From Actinomycetes bacterium (GTDB taxonomy: Bacteria > Actinomycetota > Actinomycetes > Actinomycetales > Microbacteriaceae): 64,000 nt of DNA. This document shows, one piece after another, positions 27,042-35,921 of this stretch. The position numbers and the translations under genes were made by a program. The notes under the pieces are model-generated. The model searched no databases. It saw only the letters and a list, made by a program, of their open reading frames with translations, and was not told where the DNA came from. Position 1 is the first letter of the stretch; every line of letters starts with the position of its first letter. The stretch spans positions 1 to 64,000 of the forward strand of contig JAEWJX010000109.1 in assembly GCA_023386365.1 (NCBI GenBank), in the 5' to 3' direction.

Positions 27042-28591
27042 ACGCCCGGCTCGAGCAGCTGACCAGCTGGAACGCCGACTGGTCGGGGCTGCGCGTCGCC
27101 GTGCTCGGACTCGGCATGACCGGGTTCGCCGTCGCCGACACGCTCACCGAGCTCGGCTCGTCGGTGCTCGTCGTCGCGGCCCGCGGCAGTGACGAGCACC
27201 GCGGTCTGCTCGAGGTCATCGGCGCTCGCTTCCACGCGCACCCGGATGACGCCGGCGTCCCCGAGGAGCTCCTCGAGTTCGCGCCCGAGCTCGTCGTCGT
27301 GTCTCCCGGCTACCACCCCGATCACCCGCTCCTGGAGTGGGCGGCGCAGGCGGGGGTCCCCGTCTGGGGCGACATCGAACTCGCCTGGCGGTTGCGCGAC
27401 AAGGTGGTGCGACCCGACGGCTCGCCGGCGGACTGGATCCTCGTCACCGGCACCAACGGCAAGACGACGACGACGCAGCTCACGGCGCATCTGCTGGTCG
27501 CGGGAGGGCTCCGCGCCGCACCCGCGGGCAACATCGGCATCCCGGTGCTGGATGCCATCCGCGACCCGGGTGGGTTCGACGTGCTGGTCGTGGAGTTGTC
27601 GAGCTACCAACTGCACTGGGCGCACCGCAACGCGGGCGGCGAGCTGGCGCCGCTTGCGAGCGTCTGCCTCAACATCGCCGACGATCACCTCGACTGGCAC
27701 GGCTCCGTCGACGCGTACGTGGCCGCGAAGGGCCGTGTCTACGAGAACACCCGTGTCGCGTGCGTCTACAACATCGCCGACGGCGCGACGCGCACACTCG
27801 TCGAGGAGGCGGAGGTGCAGGAGGGGTGCCGTGCCATCGGCTTCGGCCTCGGCATCCCCGGACGCAGCGATCTCGGCCTGGTCGAGGATGTCCTCGTCGA
27901 TCGCGCGTTCCTCGACGAACGGCACAGCCACGCACTGGAGCTGGCCACCCTCGACGACCTGCGTTCCGCGGGCCTCGGTGCGCCGCACTCGGTTGCGAAC
28001 GTCCTGGCCGCATCCGCGCTGGCGCGCGCCGCCGGCGTGGAGCCCGCGCAGATCCGCGACGCCATCCGCACGTTCCGGATGGATGCGCACCGCACCGAGG
28101 TGGTCGCGGTCTCCGAGGGCGTCGTCTGGATCGACGACTCGAAGGCCACCAACGCCCACGCGGCTGACGCGTCGCTGCGCGCCTCGCAGAGCGTCGTGTG
28201 GATCGCGGGCGGGCTGCTGAAGGGCGTCGACCCCGCGCCCCTGGTCGAGCGTCATGCCGCGCGACTCCGTGCCGCTGTCGTCATCGGACTCGACCGTGCC
28301 GAGCTCCTTGCCGCGTTCCGGCGACACGCGCCCGACGTGCCGGTGCTCGAGGTGGACGGAACGGAGACTGGTGGCGTGATGTCCGCTGCCGTGCGCGCGG
28401 CAGCATCCGTGGCCCGCTCGGGCGACGTGGTGCTCCTCGCTCCGGCCGCGGCGTCGATGGATCAGTTCACGGACTATGCGGATCGCGGACGGCGTTTCGC
28501 CGACGCGGTGCGGGAGCACCTGGAAGGGGGAGCGGATGACCACGACGCGACCCCCGGCCCGACCGAACCCGGCGCAGGACCCGGAGCCTGA
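27026..28591 (+). CDS. murD: UDP-N-acetylmuramoyl-L-alanine-D-glutamate ligase MurD
   Basis: This 521-residue ligase adds D-glutamate to UDP-MurNAc-L-Ala. The N-terminal Rossmann-like domain starts VAVLGLGMTGFAVADTL, the ATP loop is VTGTNGKTTTTQL near residue 142, and WIDDSKATNAHAADASL is the C-terminal substrate motif. The ATG at 27026 lies inside the end of mraY (16-base overlap) and has no clear ribosome-binding site, so translational coupling is likely and the exact start is uncertain. Its last 56 bases overlap ftsW, an unusually long overlap. Confidence 0.93.
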   Translation: MGQPLNARLEQLTSWNADWSGLRVAVLGLGMTGFAVADTLTELGSSVLVVAARGSDEHRGLLEVIGARFHAHPDDAGVPEELLEFAPELVVVSPGYHPDHPLLEWAAQAGVPVWGDIELAWRLRDKVVRPDGSPADWILVTGTNGKTTTTQLTAHLLVAGGLRAAPAGNIGIPVLDAIRDPGGFDVLVVELSSYQLHWAHRNAGGELAPLASVCLNIADDHLDWHGSVDAYVAAKGRVYENTRVACVYNIADGATRTLVEEAEVQEGCRAIGFGLGIPGRSDLGLVEDVLVDRAFLDERHSHALELATLDDLRSAGLGAPHSVANVLAASALARAAGVEPAQIRDAIRTFRMDAHRTEVVAVSEGVVWIDDSKATNAHAADASLRASQSVVWIAGGLLKGVDPAPLVERHAARLRAAVVIGLDRAELLAAFRRHAPDVPVLEVDGTETGGVMSAAVRAAASVARSGDVVLLAPAAASMDQFTDYADRGRRFADAVREHLEGGADDHDATPGPTEPGAGPGA

Positions 28592-29777
28592 TCGTCCCGC
28601 CCGCCGCGGCTCGGCGGCCGTCGTCGTCGTCCGCCGGATCTTCGCGGCGGAGACGCCGGAGTACTTCGTGCTCCTGGGGACCACGCTCTTCCTGGTGATC
28701 TTCGGGCTCGTGATGGTGCTCTCATCGTCGTCGATCGAGTCGTGGGTGACGGATGGCGACTTCTTCGCGCGCACCTCGCGGCAGGCGGTGCTGGCCCTCG
28801 TCGGCATCCCGCTGATGCTCATCGCCGCGCGCGCGCCCATGGTGTTCTGGAAACGCTGGGCCTGGCACGCGGTGCTCATCGCGATGGCCCTGCAGTTCCT
28901 GGTCGTCGCGATCGGTACCGGTCGCGGCAGCTACAACAACAACTGGCTGAACGTCGCCGGTTTCAGCTTCCAGCCGTCGGAGCTGATCAAGCTGGCGTTC
29001 GTGATCTGGTTGGCGCTCATCGTGACGCGCAAGGCGCCCGTGATCAACGACTGGAAGCACAACGACTGGAAGCAGGTCGCTCTTCCCATCGTGCCGATCG
29101 CCGGCGGTGCGGTCGCGCTCGTCATGTTCGGCAACGACCTCGGCACGACGATCATCCTGGCGGCGATGGTGGTGGGCGCCCTGTTCTTCGGCGGGGTGCG
29201 TCTGCGGATCATCGCGGCCGTCGTGATCCTGGGGTCGATCGCGGCCGCCGTCGCCGTGCAGCTCAGCGACTCCCGCAGCGAGCGGTTCACGGCGTGGCTC
29301 GACGGGTGCGTCGACCCGTCCCTCGCCGGCAAGTTCTGTTACCAGACCCTGCACGGCTGGCAGGCGCTGGCCAACGGTGGCGTGTTCGGTGTCGGACTCG
29401 GCAACTCGGAGTCGAAGTGGAACTGGCTCCCCGAGGCGGAGACGGACTTCATCTTCGCGGTCATCGGCGAGGAGCTGGGTCTCGTCGGGGCCCTGCTGGT
29501 GATTATCCTGTTCGCCGTGCTCGCCGTGTGCATGGTGCGCATCGTGCGCCGTCAGGTCGACCCGTTCGCGAAGCTCGCGACGAGTGTCGCGATGGTGTGG
29601 ATCATCGGCCAGGCGCTCGTCAACATCGCCGTCGTTCTCGGACTCCTCCCCGTGCTGGGCGTTCCGTTGCCGTTCATCTCCGCGGGAGGTTCTTCGCTCG
29701 TGACCACGCTCATCGCGGTCGGCGTCGTGTTGTCGTTCGCACGTACCGATCCCCGTTCGTCGGAGCTCGCCCGGTGA
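28536..29777 (+). CDS. ftsW: Peptidoglycan glycosyltransferase FtsW
   Basis: This 413-residue SEDS-family membrane protein polymerises glycan strands at the septum with FtsI. About ten hydrophobic helices are present, with SEDS signatures NVAGFSFQPSELIKLA, the catalytic-loop region ending NWLPEAETDFIFAVIGEELG and the C-terminal PLPFISAGGSSL. The ATG at 28536, with TGGAAGGGGG before it, lies within the end of murD in another frame; an earlier in-frame start at 28476 is unlikely. The murG start overlaps its stop. Confidence 0.95.
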   Translation: MTTTRPPARPNPAQDPEPDRPARRGSAAVVVVRRIFAAETPEYFVLLGTTLFLVIFGLVMVLSSSSIESWVTDGDFFARTSRQAVLALVGIPLMLIAARAPMVFWKRWAWHAVLIAMALQFLVVAIGTGRGSYNNNWLNVAGFSFQPSELIKLAFVIWLALIVTRKAPVINDWKHNDWKQVALPIVPIAGGAVALVMFGNDLGTTIILAAMVVGALFFGGVRLRIIAAVVILGSIAAAVAVQLSDSRSERFTAWLDGCVDPSLAGKFCYQTLHGWQALANGGVFGVGLGNSESKWNWLPEAETDFIFAVIGEELGLVGALLVIILFAVLAVCMVRIVRRQVDPFAKLATSVAMVWIIGQALVNIAVVLGLLPVLGVPLPFISAGGSSLVTTLIAVGVVLSFARTDPRSSELAR

Positions 29778-30877
29778 CCGTCTATCTGATGGCCGGCGGC
29801 GGGACCGCGGGCCATGTCAATCCGTTGCTCGCGACGGCGGACCGCCTGCGCGAGCGGGAGCCGGATGCAGAGGTGCTGGTGCTGGGCACCGCCGAGGGCA
29901 TCGAGGCCCGACTCGTCCCGCTCCGCGGCTACGAACTGGTGACCGTGCCTCGGCTGCCGTTCCCGCGCCGTCCGAACGCGGATGCGCTGCGTTTCCCGGG
30001 TCGCTGGAAGGACAGCATCGAGCGCGCTCGCGCCATCATCCGCGACCGCGGGGTGGATGTGGTGGTCGGCTTCGGCGGCTACGCTGCGGCTCCGGCGTAC
30101 GCCGCAGCACATCGCGAGGGCGTGCCGCTGGTGATCCACGAGGCGAACGCCCGTCCGGGGATCGCGAACCGCTACGGCGCGCGCTTCACACCGTTCGTGG
30201 GAACGGTCTTCCCGTCGACCCGGATCCGCGGGGGAACGGTCGTCGGTCTTCCCCTGCGCCGGGAGATCGAGGCGCTCGATCGCTTCGCGTCGCGTCCCGA
30301 GGCGCTGCGCACCTTCGGACTCGCCGAGGGCACGCCGACGCTCCTCGTCACGGGCGGGTCGCTCGGCGCCCGACGGTTGAACGAGGGCGTCTCGGGCGCG
30401 ATCGACGCTGTGCTCGCGGTGGGGTGGCAGGTGCTGCACATCACGGGCGACCGCGCACCGGTGACCGATCCGGGGCTTCCCGGCTACCGGCTGATGACCT
30501 ACTGCGACCGCATGGACCTCGCCCTTGCAGCCGCCGATCTCGCGATCTCGCGTGCCGGGTCCGCCACGGTCAGTGAGCTGGCTGCACTCGGGATCCCCGC
30601 CGTGTTCGTGCCGTACGCGGTTGGCAACGGCGAGCAGGCGTTGAACGCGCGCGACGCGGTGGATGCCGGTGGCGCGCTCATCGTCGCCGACGCGGACTTC
30701 GACGCCGCGTGGGTGCGCGGTCCGTTCCTGCGCCTGCTGGAGGACCCGGCGCTGGTGGCCGACATGGCCGCACGCATCGCGACCACGGGGCACCGCGACG
30801 GCGCGGATCGTGTCGTCGACATGGTGCTCGAGGCGGCGGGTTCCCGCCCGTCGGCGTCGCCCGCGCGCGAAGGGTAG
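29774..30877 (+). CDS. murG: Lipid II synthase MurG (GlcNAc transferase)
   Basis: This 367-residue peripheral membrane enzyme adds GlcNAc to lipid I to give lipid II. The N-terminal donor loop MAGGGTAGHVNPLLA is at residues 5-19, GFGGYAAAPAYAAA near 97, and the C-terminal nucleotide-sugar region (TGGSLGARRLNEGV; SRAGSATVSELAALGIPAVFVP) is intact. GTG 29774 overlaps the ftsW stop (GTGA). Its TAG stop is part of a -10 element for murC. Confidence 0.96.
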   Translation: MTVYLMAGGGTAGHVNPLLATADRLREREPDAEVLVLGTAEGIEARLVPLRGYELVTVPRLPFPRRPNADALRFPGRWKDSIERARAIIRDRGVDVVVGFGGYAAAPAYAAAHREGVPLVIHEANARPGIANRYGARFTPFVGTVFPSTRIRGGTVVGLPLRREIEALDRFASRPEALRTFGLAEGTPTLLVTGGSLGARRLNEGVSGAIDAVLAVGWQVLHITGDRAPVTDPGLPGYRLMTYCDRMDLALAAADLAISRAGSATVSELAALGIPAVFVPYAVGNGEQALNARDAVDAGGALIVADADFDAAWVRGPFLRLLEDPALVADMAARIATTGHRDGADRVVDMVLEAAGSRPSASPAREG

Positions 30878-30880
30878 CGT
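30875..30880 (+). promoter_or_regulatory. -10 element on the murG stop codon, leaderless promoter of murC
   Basis: TAGCGT begins with the TAG stop of murG and is followed by seven bases and the ATG of murC. No ribosome-binding site lies in the gap. Confidence 0.45.
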
Positions 30881-30887
30881 TGTCCGG

Positions 30888-32285
30888 ATGATCAAGCCCG
30901 ACCTCGACCAGCCCCTGCCCGACGATCTCGGCGCGGTTCACTTCGTGGGCATCGGCGGGTCGGGCATGAGCGGCATCGCGCGGCTCCTCCTCGAGGCCGG
31001 TCACCGTGTCACGGGCTCCGACCTGCGCGAGACGGATGCCGTTCATGAGCTCCGCGAGGCGGGGGCGACGATCCACATCGGTCATGACGCGGCCCATGTC
31101 GGCGACGCGGACACGCTCGTGGTCACGGGCGCGCTGTGGCAGGACAACCCCGAGTATCAGCGGGCCCTGGCCGAGGGCATCCCGGTGCTGCACCGGTCGC
31201 TCGCGCTCAACTGGCTCATCCGCGGGCACCGTCTCATCTCGGTGGCGGGCGCCCATGGCAAGACCACGTCGACGGGGATGATCGTCACCGCTCTGCGGGA
31301 GTTGGGAACGGACCCCGGTTTCGTCAACGGCGGGGTGATCGCGGGCTACGGCCGCAGCTCGGCGTATGGCGCTGACGACCTGTTCGTCGTCGAGGCCGAC
31401 GAGTCGGACGGCTCCTTCCTCCTCTACGACACCGCCGTCGCGCTGATCACGAATGTCGACGCCGACCACCTCGACCACTACGGCGACCAGGGCTCCTTCG
31501 AGGACGCGTTCGTCGCGTTCGCGCAGTCGGCGTCCGAGTTTGTGGTCGCCTCCAGCGATGACCCCGGAACCCTGGCGGTCACCTCACGCCTCGAGGGCAA
31601 GCCGGTGGTCTCGTTCGGGTACGCCGAGTCCGCCGACGTGCGGGTGCGCGATGTGGTCGCCGACGGACCGGTCTCGTTCGTCATCGACTACGCCGGTGCG
31701 TCGCTCCCGGTGCGCCTCGCGGTTCCCGGAGCGCACAATGCCGTGAATGCGGCCGGTGCGTTCGCGGTGCTCGCGACTCTCGGTTTCGAGCCGGAGCGGA
31801 TCGTGCGCGCGCTGGAGGCGTTCGCCGGCACCGGTCGGCGCTTCGAGCTGCACGGCGAGGTGCGCGGCGTGCGGGTGTTCGACGACTACGCCCACCACCC
31901 CACCGAGGTCGAGGCTGCCCTCGCCACCGCACGGTCGGTCATCGGTGAGGGTCGGGTGATCGCCATCCACCAGCCGCACCTCTACAGTCGCACCCAGATG
32001 ATGGCGGGCGATTTCGCCGAGGTGTACGAGCGGTTGGCCGACCACACGGTGGTCCTCGACGTCTACGGCGCCCGGGAGGATCCGGTTCCGGGGGTGACCG
32101 GTGCGCTCGTCGCTGAGCGGTTCGCCGACGCCTCGCATGTCGACTACCTCCCCGACTGGCAGTCGGCAGCCGATCGTGTCGCCGAGATCGCCCGCGACGG
32201 CGATCTGGTGATGACGTTGAGCTGTGGCGACGTCTACCGCATCATCCCGCAGGTGCTCGAGGCGCTCGGGGCGGAGCGGTCATGA
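30888..32285 (+). CDS. murC: UDP-N-acetylmuramate-L-alanine ligase MurC
   Basis: This 465-residue ligase adds L-alanine to UDP-MurNAc, the first amino acid of the stem peptide. HFVGIGGSGMSGIARLL at residues 18-34 is the UDP-binding loop, AGAHGKTTSTGM the ATP loop, EADESDGSF the metal-binding stretch and DDYAHHPTEV the C-terminal signature. It lacks a ribosome-binding site and is preceded by a probable internal promoter. The TGA overlaps an ATG at 32282 that leads only to a six-residue frame, not to ftsQ. Confidence 0.96.
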   Translation: MIKPDLDQPLPDDLGAVHFVGIGGSGMSGIARLLLEAGHRVTGSDLRETDAVHELREAGATIHIGHDAAHVGDADTLVVTGALWQDNPEYQRALAEGIPVLHRSLALNWLIRGHRLISVAGAHGKTTSTGMIVTALRELGTDPGFVNGGVIAGYGRSSAYGADDLFVVEADESDGSFLLYDTAVALITNVDADHLDHYGDQGSFEDAFVAFAQSASEFVVASSDDPGTLAVTSRLEGKPVVSFGYAESADVRVRDVVADGPVSFVIDYAGASLPVRLAVPGAHNAVNAAGAFAVLATLGFEPERIVRALEAFAGTGRRFELHGEVRGVRVFDDYAHHPTEVEAALATARSVIGEGRVIAIHQPHLYSRTQMMAGDFAEVYERLADHTVVLDVYGAREDPVPGVTGALVAERFADASHVDYLPDWQSAADRVAEIARDGDLVMTLSCGDVYRIIPQVLEALGAERS

Positions 32286-32292
32286 CCCGGCG

Positions 32293-33264
32293 GTGCGGGT
32301 GAAGCGGCCGGAGGGCTTCGACGCCCCCGCCCCCGCGGCCCCGAAGGAGGTACCGCGCGCGTCGGCGCGCGCGTCGTCGTCCGAGCGTCCGGCTCCGCGC
32401 GAGAAGCAGAAGCCCGTTCGCGAGCCGCGCGTGCGTCCGGAGAAGAAGCGGGCCGAGCCGAAGCCGAAGCTCCCGCATCCGTCGGCCGATCGGGTCGCGG
32501 CAGCCGATCTGCGCGCCGCCGAGCGCGCGCGCAAGCGGCAGGAGCGTCGCGAGCTCAAACGGTTCACGCGACGCGTGCGTCAGCGCCGGATCGCATGGTT
32601 GGCCGGCGTGGGTGTCGTCGCCATGCTGGTGCTGCTGAGTCTGGGGGCGGTGTATTCGCCGCTGCTGGCGTTGCGCGACATCCGGGTCGACGGCACGTCG
32701 CGGCTCGACCCGGCGCAGATCGTGGACGCGGTCGATGGCCAGCTCGATGTACCGCTCGCCCTGCTCGACGACGGCCGCATCCGCGACGAGCTGGGAGAGT
32801 TCACGCTCATCCGCAGCTACACCACCGAGTTGCTCCCTCCGGGCACGCTCATCATTCATATCGTGGAGCGCACGCCCATCGGTACGATCGCGCGCGGTGC
32901 GGAGTTCGACCTGGTCGACCCGGCCGGGGTGGTGATCACCTCGACCCCGGAACGCACGCCCGGGATGCCGCTGATCACGGTCGCGGGGGACGACGTCGAA
33001 TCGGCGGCGTTCCGTTCGGCGGCCGAAGTGCTGCTCGCTCTGCCGCCGGAGTTCCTCGCGCAGGTCGATGCGGTGACGGCGTCGACGCGGGATGACGTGA
33101 CCCTGGTGTTGACGGGGTCGAATCAGCGTGTCGAGTGGGGGAGCGCGGAGGGTTCCGACCACAAGGCGCGGGTGCTCGCTGCGCTCGTCGCGATCCATGC
33201 GGGGAGTGGTCCGGGGCTCTACGACGTGTCGGCGCCGGGTACCGCGGTCTTCCGCGCCGACTGA
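32293..33264 (+). CDS. ftsQ: Cell division protein FtsQ
   Basis: This 323-residue bitopic protein has about 95 residues of basic, Pro/Ala-rich cytoplasmic sequence, a membrane helix near 105-128, a POTRA domain starting LLALRDIRVDGTSRLDPAQIV and a beta domain (VERTPIGTIAR...LVDPAGVVI). FtsQ nucleates the FtsL-FtsI-FtsW complex. Two in-frame GTG codons, 32293 and 32299, are possible starts and neither has a good ribosome-binding site. The ATG overlapping the murC stop is in a different frame and terminates after six residues. Confidence 0.88.
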   Translation: MRVKRPEGFDAPAPAAPKEVPRASARASSSERPAPREKQKPVREPRVRPEKKRAEPKPKLPHPSADRVAAADLRAAERARKRQERRELKRFTRRVRQRRIAWLAGVGVVAMLVLLSLGAVYSPLLALRDIRVDGTSRLDPAQIVDAVDGQLDVPLALLDDGRIRDELGEFTLIRSYTTELLPPGTLIIHIVERTPIGTIARGAEFDLVDPAGVVITSTPERTPGMPLITVAGDDVESAAFRSAAEVLLALPPEFLAQVDAVTASTRDDVTLVLTGSNQRVEWGSAEGSDHKARVLAALVAIHAGSGPGLYDVSAPGTAVFRAD

Positions 33265-33358
33265 GTCGCGCTCCGTTTCGCGACACGCGGGGTGTCGGAT
33301 GCGCTCGGAGATGCCGCGCGCTTACCGTGAGGGGCACATAAGAGTAGTGAGAAAGACT

Positions 33359-33384
33359 CTGAACTTCAAGTAGAGGTTGAGGGT
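33359..33384 (+). promoter_or_regulatory. Candidate FtsR operator upstream of ftsZ
   Basis: CTGAACTTCAA (33359-33369) and TGAGGGT (33378-33384) have the same spacing as the copy at 3021-3046. The site ends 19 bases before the ftsZ start, partly overlapping the region where a core promoter or leader must lie. Regulation of ftsZ by FtsR is known in Corynebacterium; binding to this motif is inferred. Confidence 0.6.
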
Positions 33385-33403
33385 TTGCTCCAGGAGGCCG
33401 GAC

Positions 33404-34558
33404 GTGACATCAAACCAGAACTACCTCGCCGTCATCAAGGTCGTCGGAATCGGCGGCGGTGGCGTCAACGCGGTGAACCGGATGATCGAACTCGGCCTTC
33501 GCGGCGTCGAGTTCATCGCCATCAACACCGACGCCCAGGCGCTGCTGATGAGCGACGCCGACGTGAAGCTCGACGTGGGCCGTGAGCTCACCCGCGGCCT
33601 GGGCGCGGGCGCCGACCCCGAGGTGGGGCGACGTGCGGCAGAGGACCACGCCGAGGAGATCGAGGAAGCCCTCGCAGGCGCCGACATGGTGTTCGTCACC
33701 GCCGGTGAGGGTGGTGGGACCGGTACGGGCGGCGCCCCTGTGGTCGCCCGCATCGCCAAGTCGATCGGCGCGCTCACGATCGGTGTCGTGACGAAGCCGT
33801 TCGGTTTCGAGGGCAAGCGCCGCCAGGCTCAGGCTGAGGTCGGCGTCGCCACCCTGAAGAACGAGGTCGACACCCTCATCGTCGTCCCGAACGACCGACT
33901 GCTCGAGATCAGCGACCGCGGGATCAGCATGCTGGAGGCGTTCTCGACAGCCGACCAGGTTCTCCTCGCCGGCGTCCAGGGCATCACCGACCTCATCACG
34001 ACCCCCGGTCTCATCAACCTCGACTTCGCCGACGTCAAGTCCGTGATGCAGGGCGCGGGTTCCGCGCTCATGGGCATCGGCGCGAGCCGCGGAGCCGATC
34101 GCGCGATCAAGGCCGCCGAACTCGCGGTCGCCTCCCCGCTGCTTGAAGCCTCGATCGATGGAGCCCACGGTGTGTTGCTGTCGATCCAGGGCGGATCGAA
34201 CCTCGGCATCTTCGAGATCAACGACGCCGCGCGTCTGGTCCAGGAGGCCGTGCACCCGGAGGCGAACATCATCTTCGGTGCCGTCATCGATGACACCCTC
34301 GGCGACGAGGTGCGCGTCACGGTCATCGCGGCCGGCTTCGACGGTGGCGAGCCGTCCGTGCGTCCCGCGCAGACCGACAAGCGCAGCAACTACGTCGAGG
34401 CCACGGTTCCCGCCTCGGTCGCCGCGGCGTCGCCCACGGCGGCCCCCGAGGTCCCGCAGTCGGACGGGTGGGCGGCGGAGCCCGAGGTGCCCGTCGTGGC
34501 ATCCCTCGACGACTTCGAGGACGACGCCGACCTGGACATCCCCGACTTCCTGAAGTAG
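33404..34558 (+). CDS. ftsZ: Cell division GTPase FtsZ
   Basis: This 384-residue tubulin homologue forms the Z-ring. The nucleotide-binding GGGGVNAVNRM is at residues 14-24, the tubulin signature GGGTGTGAAP at about 103-112, and the T7-loop stretch NLDFADVKSVM near 204-214. The C-terminal linker ends in DDADLDIPDFLK, the tail that binds SepF and other partners. GTG 33404 follows CAGGAGG and gives the usual start MTSNQNYLAVIKVVG. A 139-base upstream region contains the candidate FtsR site. The pgeF gene often found next is absent. Confidence 0.98.
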   Translation: MTSNQNYLAVIKVVGIGGGGVNAVNRMIELGLRGVEFIAINTDAQALLMSDADVKLDVGRELTRGLGAGADPEVGRRAAEDHAEEIEEALAGADMVFVTAGEGGGTGTGGAPVVARIAKSIGALTIGVVTKPFGFEGKRRQAQAEVGVATLKNEVDTLIVVPNDRLLEISDRGISMLEAFSTADQVLLAGVQGITDLITTPGLINLDFADVKSVMQGAGSALMGIGASRGADRAIKAAELAVASPLLEASIDGAHGVLLSIQGGSNLGIFEINDAARLVQEAVHPEANIIFGAVIDDTLGDEVRVTVIAAGFDGGEPSVRPAQTDKRSNYVEATVPASVAAASPTAAPEVPQSDGWAAEPEVPVVASLDDFEDDADLDIPDFLK

Positions 34559-35238
34559 TGGAGACCGAGCCGCCTCTCGCCGAACGGCTCGCCGCCGTCG
34601 ACGAGGGGATCGCGGATGCCGCTCGCACCGCCGGGCGGCATCCGGATGAGCTGACGCGCATCGTCGTGACGAAGTTCCACCCGTCGTCGCTCGTACGCCA
34701 GCTCGCCTCGCTGGGGGTTCGCGACGTGGGGGAGAACCGCCATCAGGAGGCGCAGGGGAAAGCGGCCGAGACCGCCGATCTGGGTCTGCGGTGGCACTTC
34801 GTCGGACAACTGCAGAGCAACAAGGCGCGGGCGGTCCGCCGGTACGCGGGCGCCATCCATTCCCTCGATCGGCTCTCGCTCATCGACGCGCTCTCCTCGC
34901 CGGATGACCCGGTCGACGGCTTCCTCGAGATCGATCTCTCCGGACAACCGGGCAGGGGAGGCGCCGACCCGGCAGAGGCCGAGGGGCTCGCCGAACGCGT
35001 ACTCGCGACGCCGGGGCTCCGACTCGTCGGCGTGATGGCCGTCGCCCCCCTCGGGGAGGAGCCGCGTGCCGCGTTTGCCCGGCTCCGCCAGGTCTCCGAG
35101 CGTGTTCGCACGATCGCCCCGGATGCCGACCGCATCTCCGCAGGAATGTCCGGCGATTTCGCGGAGGCGATCCTCGAGGGTGCGACACACCTGCGCATCG
35201 GCACCGCAATCACGGGAAAGCGACCGATCCGCGGTTAA
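34558..35238 (+). CDS. yggS: YggS-family pyridoxal-phosphate homeostasis protein
   Basis: This 226-residue protein binds pyridoxal 5'-phosphate and helps balance free PLP and amino-acid pools. The PLP lysine is in IVVTKFHP (residues 31-38), and GENRHQEA, WHFVGQLQSNK, SAGMSGDFAEAI and RIGTAITG are family markers. The GTG start at 34558 shares its first base with the last base of the ftsZ stop, so translation is coupled. The location between ftsZ and sepF is conserved in Gram-positive bacteria. Confidence 0.92.
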   Translation: METEPPLAERLAAVDEGIADAARTAGRHPDELTRIVVTKFHPSSLVRQLASLGVRDVGENRHQEAQGKAAETADLGLRWHFVGQLQSNKARAVRRYAGAIHSLDRLSLIDALSSPDDPVDGFLEIDLSGQPGRGGADPAEAEGLAERVLATPGLRLVGVMAVAPLGEEPRAAFARLRQVSERVRTIAPDADRISAGMSGDFAEAILEGATHLRIGTAITGKRPIRG

Positions 35239-35272
35239 TCTCGGGGTGAGCGAACGATTCCCGGAGGATGAC

Positions 35273-35743
35273 ATGGCGAACCCGCTGCGCAAGACGATGG
35301 TGTATCTCGGCCTGGCCGACGAGGACTACGACGAGGCCGCAGAGCTCGCGGCCGCCCCGGCACCTGCCGCAGCGGCAGGCGCACCCGCTCCCGCAGCCGC
35401 CCGCCCGGCCCCGGTGACGCCTCTGCGCCGCGCCGCCGCCCCGCGCCCGGCACCCACTGGCATGAACGAGATCCTGACCGTGCACCCGCGTCACTACAAG
35501 GACGCCCAGTCGATCGCCGAGAGCTTCCGTGAGGGCGTTCCGGTGATCATCAACCTCTCGCAGATGAGCGAGCCGGAGGCGCGTCGTCTCATCGATTTCG
35601 CCAGCGGTCTCTCGATGGGCCTTTACGGCAAGATCGAGCGCGTCACCAGCAAGGTCTTCCTGCTTTCGCCCGAGCACGTCGCCATCAGCGGCGACCAGGC
35701 CGAGGCGGAGTCCGAGGTCGACGCGGGCTTCTTCGCGCAGTAA
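35273..35743 (+). CDS. sepF: Cell division protein SepF
   Basis: This 156-residue protein links FtsZ to the membrane. It has an N-terminal amphipathic stretch (MANPLRKTMVYLGLADEDYDE), a variable Ala/Pro linker (about 25-62) and the SepF core (about 63-150) with TVHPRHYKDAQSIAESFREG, INLSQMSEPEARRLIDFASGL and KVFLLSPEHVAISG. ATG 35273 follows CCGGAGGATGAC. A yggT gene often follows in actinobacteria, but the 178-base gap here cannot hold one. Confidence 0.94.
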   Translation: MANPLRKTMVYLGLADEDYDEAAELAAAPAPAAAAGAPAPAAARPAPVTPLRRAAAPRPAPTGMNEILTVHPRHYKDAQSIAESFREGVPVIINLSQMSEPEARRLIDFASGLSMGLYGKIERVTSKVFLLSPEHVAISGDQAEAESEVDAGFFAQ

Positions 35744-35841
35744 CAGGGCTTCTGAAACCACATCCGCCACTCCCTCCACACTGGCAACCGAACGGGGGGC
35801 AGAAGCGGAGGTCTCGTGCGGCTGTACTCTGGAAGTCACGC

Positions 35842-35860
35842 CACCCTCGACTCGAGGGTG
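35842..35860. promoter_or_regulatory. Perfect 19-base palindrome upstream of divIVA
   Basis: CACCCTCGA and TCGAGGGTG flank a single C. A possible -10 (TACGGT, 35869-35874) places the palindrome over the -35 position of a divIVA promoter. An operator is the simplest reading. A hairpin terminator after sepF is less likely, because no T-tract follows. The GAGGGT half resembles part of the candidate FtsR site. Confidence 0.5.
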
Positions 35861-35921
35861 AACCTTGCTACGGTTGTGGGGTTCGCGTGTACGGGATGAT
35901 GAAAGCAAGCGAGGTGCGGTC

